Assembly (NCBI RefSeq): GCF_010093535.1
Contig: NW_022985171.1
Location: forward strand, 960,516 to 1,024,515
Length of the DNA stretch: 64,000 nucleotides
Reading direction: 5' to 3'
Source: Lindgomyces ingoldianus
Taxonomy: Eukaryota; Ascomycota; Dothideomycetes; Pleosporales; Lindgomycetaceae
Shown here piece after piece: positions 26,454 through 36,501 of the stretch. The notes below the pieces were generated by a model. That model saw nothing but the letters and a program-made list of their open reading frames with translations. It did not search any database and was not told where the DNA came from. A program made the position numbers and the translations under genes. Positions within the stretch are counted from its first letter, which is position 1. Every line of letters begins with the position of its first letter.

Positions 26454-27795
26454 CAGTAGGTGCCAGGAAGTGATCATCCTCCGCACCGTGCGCAAGCGAA
26501 TACGATCTGCCCACGCAGTTTTCTATAAGGATTTTAGGGATAGATTGCAATTAAAAATTAAAGCTTTTAATTTATATAATAGAATTAATAACAAAGAATC
26601 TTTTAGAGTAGCAACTGTTCACCAGCAGGTGGAGCCTCCCTAGGCAGCCCTGACGTTAGCAACGCGCTGGGGCATGGATAATATACACTTCTGCTAATTT
26701 TCTAGCTTTAACCTATCCTACTTCTCCTTTAGAATAGACTTTATTTTTTTAATATTACTTATTTAGTGTCTTCTTTTTAAAATTTAAATCTTTATAATGC
26801 GCTAAAGGTTTTTAATAGGATTTAAATTAAAACTTTATGCTAGCTATATTATATAATCTATGTAAAGCTTTTCTTAGAAACCTGCAGTTATCTTTAACCT
26901 ATAGTATAAAGCCCTATTCTTCTGCTACAACGCAATACTGCGTTTTTTAAAGACTTTAGCATAAAATAGCTATGTGTAAGTAGCTAAAACTTTATTATAG
27001 TATCTTTTTAAGTCTATCTACTTACTTTAAGGCAGTATAACTAGCTTTAACTTAAAATCCTAGAATATAGCTACTTATACTCTAATAGAGCTTCTCCTGC
27101 TCTTAAAAGTAAGCTTTAAGTATTAAAATTTATACACACATAATGCCCCCTTCTTTTACTTGTAGTATTAGGTAGTAGAGATAAGTCCTACTTTAAAAGT
27201 TAATTTATTAGAGAAGTAGACACATTTAAAGTTATTATTATTTTAGGTTTTTATATAGGCACTCTAGTAATAATAATTAAGCTTATAAAAAAGCTTAAAG
27301 TAGAGCTTAGCGCGTAGTTTAAATGCGTAGTACTTGTTTTTTTATAGGTATTACTTTACTGTATTAACACAAATTGCAGTTATTGTTTTTCTAGAAGTAG
27401 TAAATACTTTGTACATTTTAAAAAGAAACTGCTCTAGGTGTTATACTAATTATTACTTTACACACTTATTAAGCTTTAGAAGTTTCTTTATGCAACAGGC
27501 CTTTTTTTAGAGCTTATCCTTACATTTTTATAACTGCTTAAGTATTAACTTAATTAATAAGATTAAAATAAGAAAAGTCTTTTATATCTTTAAAAGGCTA
27601 AAACTAATACAAGAGAGCGCCTAGATGCTAGCAAGGGTAGGCTTATTATATTTACAGCAAGCAGTTTTAGGTTGGGAAGGCATGGTAGTAGTGTGGAGAA
27701 GGAGGAGAACGAGTGGTGCGGAAAATTTTGAGGTGTGTGGGTTGACCCGATATAGTAAGTTAAGCGAGAGGATGATGACTTCTTGGCACCTATTG
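26454..27795. mobile_element. RIP-eroded DNA transposon with TIRs and TA target duplication
   Basis: The left arm CAGTAGGTGCCAGGAAGTGA and the reverse complement of the right arm CAATAGGTGCCAAGAAGTCA match over about 28 bp (on through TCATCCTC), with mostly transition-type differences. Each end is directly flanked by TA (26452-26453 and 27796-27797), the target-site duplication of the Tc1/mariner/pogo superfamily. The 1342-bp inside is strongly AT-rich from about 26540 to 27660 with stops in all frames. The less eroded end pieces carry the only GC-normal DNA. No transposase can be read, so it is a dead copy or a non-autonomous derivative. Confidence 0.75.
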
Positions 27796-27896
27796 TACCT
27801 AGGGCAAGCCACTTTATACTAGCTCTTATATAACTCTACGTAGCACAGCTGCCCCCGAGGTGCCATATCGTTTCATCCACTGCACTACCACCAAGT

Positions 27897-29111
27897 TTAC
27901 ATATTTATATCCATATCCATTCTCCTTAGCTCATTTTCCGTTTCATCACTTTCACTCTCCTCACTGCCCTCATACTGGGCGAGTTCCTGAAAGACCTCCC
28001 ACAGCAAGGCTGCGGCTTGCTCATGTAGCTTGAGTACAACATCATCGATTGTATCCCGCTGATGACGGATATTGGTTTCTAGAGGAGAATTTTCCCGAAC
28101 GTATATCTCATGTCCGTTCCACTCATCTTCACTAACCCTTCTTGCAGACGCATTACTCAATCCCGCTGGATAATGGTTAAAGCCTCCTCCTTTATCTACC
28201 CATACCTGCAGAAGCCCCGAGCAGAACATCTCTGCAACCTCGACCTGCTGCGGGTTGAAGATGAGATAGATGATGAACTGGTGCATCCTGAAGAGGTGCG
28301 TGAACAGCTTTAGGTCACGGAATCCCAAGGTGCATATATCCTCAACCAGATTCATGATATAATTGGAAGATATTCGGCTACGGTGCTGCAAGAGGCGTCG
28401 CGGTGCGTTTATGGCATAGCCACACTCTCCTGGGGGATAATTCAATGGCAGATCTCTCTCCTGAGGTGGCGTCTCTTCCCACCGCTTGCGGATCCCTTCG
28501 CAGAATCTTTCCAGGACCCGTACTCGCCGAGGAGATCTTCGAGCTGTGCATAAATACTTTCTATAGCCCGCGGAGGTATCCCTTAAAGCGACATATGGAG
28601 GGGAAATGTTATCAACAAGCGAAGCAAGCTGTACTTCTGCTTCGTCTATGTATCTCGTTACGATGTCCCGGATTATCATGTACTGACTAGCACTAGGAGC
28701 TACACCGCCTTCATCAGCGAGTAGGTGCATATAAATGGACGGCTGTACGTCAGCTCGCTGCCGGATCTCCTCATACTCCGCCTGTAATTCCTGGTCTACA
28801 GTGAACCTCAGCGCCAGCATACCTTCTACAGCGGCTTCGAAGATACGAGGCGCAGACGCAAGGATAAGCATACACTCTCTCGTTATTAACATTAAGTTAG
28901 CTTCATTGAACACACGGTTGTTCGTATACTTCCCCAGCTCTTCCTCCAAGACCTCATTGATCACAGTAAGATATAGCTTCTCCCGGAGCAATGCAGCCCA
29001 GCGATTCCTCTTGTCGGCTAGCTTTTCCTCTCTCACGGATGCGTTCCTATGTTCCCCTATTTCATCTTCATCATCGCCGCTTCCATAATCCCGGGTCCTT
29101 GTTGTTACCAT
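27897..29111 (-). CDS. Hypothetical protein (404 aa), orphan
   Basis: This is a single-exon frame; the first ATG is at 29111 (the open frame continues upstream without an ATG). I do not recognise the family. Visible features are an acidic N-terminus (GSGDDEDEIGE), a long helical middle with alternating charged and hydrophobic residues, a hydrophobic FRMHQFIIYLIF segment around residue 280, and an acidic tail (EGSEESESDETENE). There is no signal peptide. Base composition is normal, unlike the eroded transposon whose end lies only 100 bp downstream of its stop codon. The length and clean frame argue for a real gene, perhaps lineage-specific or moved in with mobile DNA. Expression evidence would settle it. 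Confidence 0.65.
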   Translation of the reverse strand: MVTTRTRDYGSGDDEDEIGEHRNASVREEKLADKRNRWAALLREKLYLTVINEVLEEELGKYTNNRVFNEANLMLITRECMLILASAPRIFEAAVEGMLALRFTVDQELQAEYEEIRQRADVQPSIYMHLLADEGGVAPSASQYMIIRDIVTRYIDEAEVQLASLVDNISPPYVALRDTSAGYRKYLCTARRSPRRVRVLERFCEGIRKRWEETPPQERDLPLNYPPGECGYAINAPRRLLQHRSRISSNYIMNLVEDICTLGFRDLKLFTHLFRMHQFIIYLIFNPQQVEVAEMFCSGLLQVWVDKGGGFNHYPAGLSNASARRVSEDEWNGHEIYVRENSPLETNIRHQRDTIDDVVLKLHEQAAALLWEVFQELAQYEGSEESESDETENELRRMDMDINM

Positions 29112-30312
29112 GATGGATTCGTTGTCGAAAGAGGTGTGCTTACTCAAATCCAGTGATGCAATTGCACAGGCTACTCTTGCTTCTAGACACACTCGGACCT
29201 AGGCTCTTCCCTTCAAAATCCCGAGTTTTGCAATCTAGTTATGGTGTTTTTTTTTTTTTTTTTTTTGCTAAAGATGGTTCTTTCCGGTTGCAACAGGCTT
29301 AAATTATTGCGACATAGTGAATTTAAGGAAATAAAGAGACCAAAGAGATCAACAAGGGGCTAAGGGTACAGTAACCTCCGGCATTTGTATCCATTTTCAT
29401 GCTTCACAAAGAGTTATTCACTCCCGAGCCACGAAGGAGCAAATTGAACGAAACACGCTAATAATAAGCAGAAATTAGCAAGGGCTCATGTTAGTAAAGC
29501 GGCTATAACTAGGAAATGTGAAGGCTTAGTGAAGGTCGGTGGATTCAATTTTTCAACTTCATTGCTGAGACATGGACTATAATTTTGTCTTGAAAGCCTA
29601 GCTTTTGCTAGCCAAAAGCTTTTTTTGTTATATTTTGAAGATGCGATGCTTAGTGAATACGTAATTAAAGTGGACACAAACTTAACAGCGGATCGTTACA
29701 ATGAAAAATTGTCAAGCTTTTGGGAGCGCCAAGGATACTAGGACCTAAGGTGATTGCTGAAGGAGTGTACTTACGGGTCTCTATATGCCTAAGAGGGGGC
29801 TAGGTAGCAGTTTTTTCATGTGTACAACAAGCAGGTGTTGAAGCTCGGAGAGCTTTGTAACTGCAACCATAAATATATATAATTTTAAATGGTTAAATTC
29901 ACAGATGCAGGCTTTCAATAGGGAAGTGTATTTGGCAAGAGAAGATAGATACACGTGCTAACCGGCGATAGACAAGCGGCAAGTTGACCGATGCAGGCCT
30001 CGCATGATTGGTAGGGCAGGAGATACGTCATCAGCTAAGCAGGCAGACTTCACAAGTGGTCCATGCGCTCTAAGCCACACTGTCCCGCCCCATCGCCGAC
30101 TCTTGGCCAGAGATATTACCAAAACGGAAAAGCTATGACATGACATGAGTCGCCCCCAAAATAGAAGGCGGAGGCGTAGTGATCCTTCGACTTTATTCAA
30201 AAGGCGCAGAACCTGCGACTTTCGCAATTCTCACATCCAGCAACAAATCAATTAACTACCGCTACATCTGCTTCTAAGATTGATTATAAACACCACCATA
30301 TTCGTATTTAGA
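29112..30312. other. Intergenic region with a 20-nt poly-T run
   Basis: The upstream side of two divergent genes. A homopolymer of 20 T lies at 29247-29266. No other gene is supported; the small minus-strand frames (29486-29677, 29958-30227) have no family signal. Confidence 0.5.
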
Positions 30313-31248
30313 ATGTTATTTGACAAGAAAGAGAAATCGCCTCGCCCAAGTATGGATAAATCCCTACCTGAGAAGCCTTTACCGGTAGCTCCCAATGTCG
30401 CTCCTCTTCCAGCATACACCGTCGGAGGACCCTCAATACCTGGCTTCCAGACGCGCTTCGCCTCTCTATCTCTCCATATGGAAGACAGACTACGCTTCCT
30501 GCGATTCCCTCCAGACGTTGTGAATACCTGCCGTCAGACCATCGTGACGACATGGAAGCGAGGTATTCAAGGCGAGCGCGTTTACGCCGGATCTTACGAG
30601 TTCAAAACGATGGGTCACCCGTGGCGCGGGGCTGGCGATGAAGCTATGGAAGCAAGAAGATTAGTGTGCGCACTTCTGGGTACGCTGCATACGATGGGCT
30701 GGGTATTGACGCTCAATACCGACGTGAGCAAGAGCGTCAGGGATAAGGATACTCTGCTCTTCAGGCATCAAATCCCGGCGCCAGCGGAGTGTGAATGGGG
30801 TTGCGTTGCTTTCTCGAAGACAGATCGGATTCGCTTCATTGATCGTAGGTTAGCGCCCTCCCATCTCCCCTACAGTTACTGACTTTACTAGTACCACCTG
30901 AGATTTGCGGGGCTGTAGCTTCCAAGATCGACCAGTCTTGGGTGAAAGAGCAATCCATCTACATGCAAGGCGTGTATGAAATCAGACTTCATGGCTCACC
31001 CTGGTACTCAAATGGGACGGATACGATGAAGGTGCGAGAGTTGTTGCTTGTGCTTTTGGAAACTCTAGAGGAGGAGGGTTGGACGGTTTACGCAAGTATT
31101 GATCAGAAAAACGGCACTGAAAACACTACCGAAACTGATACTGTAAGTAAGCCTTGCGAGGTACTGTCCTAAGCATGCTAATTTACTTTAGTGGCACTGC
31201 AGCAAACCGAAAGGTTGGGTCAAGGGTACACCAGTATACCACAGTTGA
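30313..31248 (+). CDS. Hypothetical fungal protein with an internally duplicated domain (279 aa)
   Basis: Predicted exons are 30313-30844, 30892-31142 and 31192-31248; introns are 47 bp (GTAGGT...TACTAG) and 49 bp (GTAAGT...TTTAG). After a Pro-rich start (residues 8-50) the protein has two copies of one module: a DRIRFID-like or EDRLRFLRF entry, PP-D/E-x(2), a basic helix, then G-x-YEF/YEI-K/R-x-x-G-P-W, a Leu-rich helix (LLGTLHTMGW; LLETLEEEGW) and a strand with ASxD or NTDVS. The second copy ends near TDTWHCSKP. I believe this is a widespread but uncharacterised family of Pezizomycotina; no enzyme motif is visible. No signal peptide or membrane segment is seen, so cytosolic or nuclear. It borders the decayed oxidase gene at 31274, which runs toward it. 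Confidence 0.75.
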
Positions 31249-31273
31249 TCTATTCAAAATATATATACTCGAA

Positions 31274-32246
31274 CTAGACCATTGATAAATGATTGTACTT
31301 CTCTACCTGGAGCTGGGTTGCAGCTTCAACAGCCGTAAAGTTTCCACTCTGGATCGCGTGAGGAACAACTTTGAAAGCAGAGATGCAATCGCCCGCCACG
31401 AATACACCACGACAGCTAGTCTAATATGCCGGAGCTTCTGCCTGGATGTCTCCCGTAAGTAACATGCTGAGTTCGCGTTGCTAGATGAAAGGGCCTTGAA
31501 GCACGGTCAATGGATTATGAGCCAAGAACGACACTTGCTTGGAACTGCCATAGTGAATTCAACCCCAACGATTCCATCACCCTCAGCCAAGTAGGTAATG
31601 TCACGTGAATCGATTTTGAATGGAGGGCATGTTCCCATGGCCTTGACTTGCTGAGCAACCTCCTTAGATCCGTTGTAAAGATCGTTACTTCTTTCGAGAG
31701 CAGAGCAACGTTATCCACTGGCATCATGGCGAGAGCCGGAACTGTGAGAACGCCGGAACACTCCGCCCCTCTTTATTCATATCCAAGACAGAAAAGACAA
31801 TGGAAGTTTTCTAAAATGTAAGTCATAGATTTGCAAGATTTTTGTCGTATGTCTCTTACATCTTTCTTTTCCACAATTGAGCATAGCCTTCGATCTCAGG
31901 TAGCTCTTCGCTCGAGCCAATCGCTAGAATCATATTCCTCACTAACCATGTCTTGTCCTATTCATTTACGATCTTGAAGTCTGGATCGTCCTTCTTCTTG
32001 ATCGATGCTACTGCTATGTCGGCAAACTGGATGGTCTCGTATCTCTCTAGTATCTGCTTTCCTCAAGTTTCGCGGAGGTTTTTCGGGTCTTTGTGATCCA
32101 GCCATGCACTGGGCGCATACGAGTGGTCGTGGCATTTCGATAGCTGACGCGAAAGCGTTGCAGCAGCCGTGAGGCCTGCTGGACCCACTCCGATGATGGC
32201 AATGCCGACGTCAATTGAGACTGGTTCATGGCCTGCAAGCGAATCC
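31274..32246 (-). pseudogene. Decayed GliT-type thioredoxin-reductase-like oxidase
   Basis: The minus strand still reads as an FAD/NAD(P) oxidoreductase of the thioredoxin-reductase-like group: a Rossmann start IAIIGVGPAGLTAA near 32200, LDHKDP, an LAIGSSEELPEIEGYA segment, the redox pair in FHCLFCLGYE near 31790, then KIDSRDITYLAEGDG and the FAD-binding GVFVAGDCISAFKVVPHAIQ near 31370. The frame is broken by several in-frame stops (for example after NLRET, after FKIVNE, after LGYE, and after EAPAY) and probable frame slips near 31700 and 31510. Most stops fit C-to-T or G-to-A changes of Trp or Gln codons. In live form, this group oxidises dithiols to disulfides in gliotoxin-like pathways. 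It is no longer functional. Confidence 0.8.
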
Positions 32247-33144
32247 TATTAGTATCCTCTGGCGCCTAAAATGCTGTGTGTATGCTGAGGGGGAAACTAT
32301 CCTTCCTTGGACGGGGCACGCTAGAGAGGCGAAGCTGTAAAACGCTCAGTTATGCCGTTCAAGGGCATGAATTAAATGGCCGTTGTCTTCTACATAATTA
32401 CGCTCCAATTAGGCTGTGCATTTGAATCACGGTATACGGTGCAGCACACTGTTCACAAATAATGCGCTCAAATATGTGCCCATCACCCCCGACAACCATC
32501 TAATGGACTCAAGGACCCGATCAATGGCCTGAGGGGAATGCTGTCAGTTGAGGTGCGGATGCATCTGTGGATTATTGGTAGCCTTCTTCGAATATGGCTA
32601 ATTATATGAAGTCTTTAAATGGACGGGTCTATTGTGCTACTTTCTCTCTTAGCATATCCTAGCACGCGATGGAAGCGTGCCGGAAAGCCAACACCTTGGT
32701 GTTGTTTTATGTCCACTTCACTGCTTTGGAGTCATGCTAGGTGAAATCATTGGCGTTACAATAGTATTTGAGTGACCCAAACTGTTATCTTGAATAAATT
32801 GCTCCTCTCGACACGACGCATTCCTGTCACACGTGACAATTAGAGCAGGCGAAACGACGTCACATGACGTAGTGCTTCGCCTCAATACGAGTCAGCGCAG
32901 CGGTAGTCACTTTTTTGGTACTAGCGGTCTTCTTTATTTAGACTAGCGTTATTTTAGTCCTTCACTGTATAGTTAGCTTGGAGCCCCCTCAAACTCCTGA
33001 GACCAGACCTTACACCTTTGCTCAATCGAATAGTTTGGTTCTTGCCACCTGATTGACGACTCGCACCTCATATGCCCTCTATCATCCATCAGCTCTAACC
33101 GTGCGATAATTCCTACAAATGCATTTCAGACAAAGTGGCTGTTG
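32247..33144. other. Spacer between the two decayed genes, no gene seen
   Basis: It may include the lost first exon or promoter of the oxidase remnant (an acceptor-like CTTGCAG lies at its border). A CACGTGACA-like palindrome cluster near 32830-32870 (CACACGTGACA, GTCACATGACGT) could be an old promoter element. No open frame with family signal is visible. Confidence 0.4.
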
Positions 33145-34801
33145 CTATGCTTCTTTATCTCTAGTTTCAGTCGGCCGAGGTTGAGTACCAGAAGAGTCGT
33201 TACTCTCGTCAGCTGAGCTTTTTGCGACCTTCATAGATTGTCAGCGTACGCCTACAGCTCCGAACCAGGTCGTGCATGATACTGCAAGGGTAATATAAAA
33301 GGTTTGACAAGCACACCACTGATAGCACCCAGTCTCTTACTCTGATCTGATAAAGGTATTGCGCTGAGAATGTTTCCAGCATCTCTTTGCAAAAACCCAC
33401 TCCTGTTAGTTTCGGGTGCCGTAGTGGGTAGTTGACAGACCAGGCTGTTCTTGAATACACTCTGTCCGGCCGCCACGGATACCGAAGCACTCAGGTTCTA
33501 TACCAACTTTATAAAGGCGACTCCAATCGGCACATCGCACTCCGGAATGAGTGCCTGGACAATGCAGCTAGGTTGTCCAAAAACCTAGAAAAGCTCCGAA
33601 TCCATATAGCAGCTCGGAGATAACGACTTTCGATGTCGGGGTTGTTGGGTTTAAGTTAGTCAAGAGAGCAGCACCTAGGATGAGTAGAAGAAATCCTAAG
33701 ATCAATCCAGGGTTGTAGTACTCAGTGGCCGTTGTCAGTGCTCCAGCAACAGAGCCAACAATGTAAGCTCCAATAGTAGGGGCGAGTAAAACTCCAGAAG
33801 AAAGAGGGCTCTTGCTCCGGATGATTTGGAGCCAGAACGGTAGGTATAGAATTGTAACGTATAGGCTGTTAGTAAGTCCTATCGCATAGCCTGCCGCAAG
33901 CTAGAGGTCTCGGCTCCCACTTATAGTAGTCGGAATGGTTCTGGAGTCTGTGGATCGGTCCCAAAGTTGCCATCTGGCAAATGCGACAAGCAGCACCACT
34001 GAGAGGACTAGCAGTGCCACTAATCGTGCGTTGCTCCAAGAGTATATTCCGCCTCCCCATTGGAGACCTAAAAGTAAACAGAGCAAGCCTGCGACCGTGA
34101 GGACTGTGCGGATATCGAACCATGCGATTTTCTCTTTCATATCCAATGAACTGATGGATGCTTCCGAAGGTGTTGGCACCAGGAATATTCAAATCATGAT
34201 CGTGCATACGCCGATAGGAAGATTGGTGCCAATGCACTACTACCACGTCGATCGATCCGTCAATGCGCCGCCTATGAAAGGGCCGGCTATAGCTACGACG
34301 CCTCAGGCAGCTGACATGATACCGAGGTGAGCGGGCCTGTGGGCTAGAGGTATGAGCTTGGTGGTAATAAAAACTCCGCCAGAGAAGATACCGGACGCCC
34401 CTAACCCTGCTATCGCACGGCCAAAGATCAGAGCGGTAGAATTGGGTACTAGTGTGCATATAAAGAGTCTATCTCGAACAAAGCGATGGCACAAATATAA
34501 GATAACTCCATCGAAAACAGTGTATAGTGTTTGCCATAGAACATTTGGAAGCTGCTGGCATGAGGAGATAGATATTCGTCCACCAGTCAGTGTCGTCTAG
34601 AGCATGTAAATCATCACTGATCGTTGGCGCAGCAGTCGCCAGGATAGTTTGGTCCTAATGGTATGTCAGTTACTATGGACGGGTTGCGGTGCATCCACGA
34701 ACCATTCCTGTGAGAAGGACTGCGAGACACAGGCCAGCTATGATGAGTGCTAACCTCAGTACGCCCGTGTCGTGGGTGGGGAAAAGCTCAGTCGAAGGCA
34801 T
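33145..34801 (-). pseudogene. Decayed MFS drug/toxin exporter (DHA2, 14-TM type)
   Basis: On the minus strand the remnant starts with MPSTELFPTHDTG and a first membrane segment, a probable intron, then TILATAAPTISDDLHALDD, NSTALIFGRAIAGLGASGIF (motif C-like region), GPFIGGALTDRST, TNLPIGV, a run of hydrophobic segments between about 34110 and 33610 (FWLQII, YYNPGLILG), and a C-terminus TFYITLAVSCTTWFGAVGV. In-frame stops occur after MSAA, twice in a row after DRSTW, after CTIMI, and before the basic tail; several are Trp-to-stop (G-to-A) changes. Frame slips also occur near 33560 and 34460. The family uses proton exchange to export drugs or fungal metabolites; this copy is dead. It lies upstream of, and on the same strand as, the decayed oxidase. 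Confidence 0.8.
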
Positions 34802-35898
34802 CTTTCAAATATAGTGAAAGGCAACGAAGGTGAAAGGAACGAAGGTATGGTGGCGCGCTTTCGGGTCAATTGTGAAGAGATGACGCTGGTTAGGGTAGAT
34901 GATCTATACATGAACCGGCCGACTAGTATTAACAAAATATGCGCCCACCCAATCCACTAGTGCCAGCCATATCATCCCTTTAGTGGCCGAATTGAAAAAG
35001 CCAACTTCTGAAAGCAGGGAGCTTGTCGATAAAGACAGTCGGGACTAATCTCCGGACCACTCAAGAGCGCTTTTGAAGGCACAAACTAGCTCTCCCTGTT
35101 AATCTCATCTCATCTCTTCCCCTCTCCCCATCCATCTAGACCAACCATCCCACCCAATATCCCTCAAACAATACTCCCCAAGGCCACACCCCCACCAGCG
35201 TGACGTACTGATCGTACCGAAATCGGCTCAACCAATCAGGATCGAGGCCTTCAAAAAAGGCGCACACTACGCGGATTCAGGTGACCAAGTGACCAAGTAA
35301 CCAAGTAACCAAGTTCCAGAGCCGCAAAAACAAGGCACAGGAATCAACACTTTTCTTTTTCAACTACCTTTTCCAGACGTTGTCTGGAATAAGTGGGTTG
35401 GTATTTGCGGGTGGCGGTGAATGATGCAGGGAGGGCAAGATCCACAATGGTGTAGGCGAGTATTACTATATAGCCGATGGTATAGCATAGAATAAACGGA
35501 ACTCTGGAGAGCCGGCGGTATTGGAATAGCAGGAGATATTTGAAGAGCTGAAGTCTTCGTAATTGGAGAGTCGGGTGTGCGGGTGCAGCTTGAGTCACGT
35601 CACCGAAAGACAGAGGAGAAGAGGACAGGAGAATGTGACGCCTATGCCAGGCCGAGCCCAAACTTTTGATTAGAAGAAGAGAAGAGAAGAGTTTTGGTAT
35701 CATGAAACCCCCATCCGAATGCATAGCCGAAAGTTCGGGCACACATCGGCATCATCCCATCCCTCAACCAGAAAACCTCCATCATTTTCCCAAATCCTAG
35801 GAACCGTATCCCATATGTACACATGCACAAATGTATGGACCATCGACCGTCGGGAACTTTCCGAGTACCGATCATGGGGAGAAAGAGTTTGTCTCCAC
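34802..35898. other. Intergenic region; short 8-bp tandem repeat
   Basis: No gene is supported. A GTGACCAA/GTAACCAA octamer is repeated four times at 35281-35312. A 132-codon minus-strand frame at 35344-35742 overlaps the 3' flank of the next gene, has no family signal, and is not called. Confidence 0.5.
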
Positions 35899-36501
35899 CT
35901 AGCAAGGAGCTTCGCCACACCACGGGATCTCGGCGCATGCGTTGTCGAAGACTTTCATGCCAAAGGTGTCGCCGTGGGCTTTCATGAGGGTGAGGACTTG
36001 CTCGGGGATGTAGGCGGAGAATCTGGGTGTCGTTAGCCTTTGAACCGCCGTATTTGGTACGAGCGACGGAAAGGAAAAGGCAGAGAAAGAGAGGAACCAG
36101 GGTTACGAAATCACAAATGCAGTTGCAGGCTGTTGTTAATTCGTACCCAAGAACCTGTCCACTAGCCAAGGAAGGGAAACCGATCCGTTAGAAAACAAGT
36201 CACTTGGTTAGGTTAAGAAAGCCTGCACTTACCCAAAATCATTCCAGTCATAGAGGATGGTCCCTCCAGCATTCTTAACCGCACCAATCATCATCGTCTG
36301 CTTGTCCTTCGCAATACCAGTCGGGAATTCGACAATGACATCCTTCATGGTGGCGCCAGCGCAGTTGTTGCCAGGCGTGGGCATGATGCAAGCGTCGGAG
36401 CGGCGGAGATCGGAGCGCATTTGCAAGATGTTGGAGGTAGTTGGGGTCGGGGTGGCCATGGCAGTGGCGAGGAGAGCAATTAAAGCAGCTGTGTAACGCA
36501 T
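35899..36501 (-). CDS. Small secreted protein with inhibitor-I9-like domain
   Basis: Predicted exons are 36501-36233 and 36022-35899 (intron 210 bp, GTAAGT donor, branch GCTAACG just before CACCCAG), giving 130 aa. The N-terminus MRYTAALIALLATAMATPTP is a clear signal peptide. The mature part has DVIVEFPTGIAKDK, VKNAGGTILYDWNDF and, after the intron, GFSAYIPEQVLTLM, which together look like the beta-alpha-beta fold of peptidase inhibitor I9 / subtilisin propeptides (Pbi2-like). The tail carries Cys in DNACAEIPWCGEAPC, and two more Cys lie earlier (SDACIMPTPGNNC), so disulfides are likely. It may inhibit or chaperone a serine protease outside the cell, or act as an effector; the target is not known. 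The second intron border is inferred from frame and branch site. Confidence 0.75.

Noticed and set aside
35344..35742. 132-codon open frame on the minus strand
   Set aside because: No domain or start context; it lies in the 3' flank of the secreted-protein gene and overlaps another frame.
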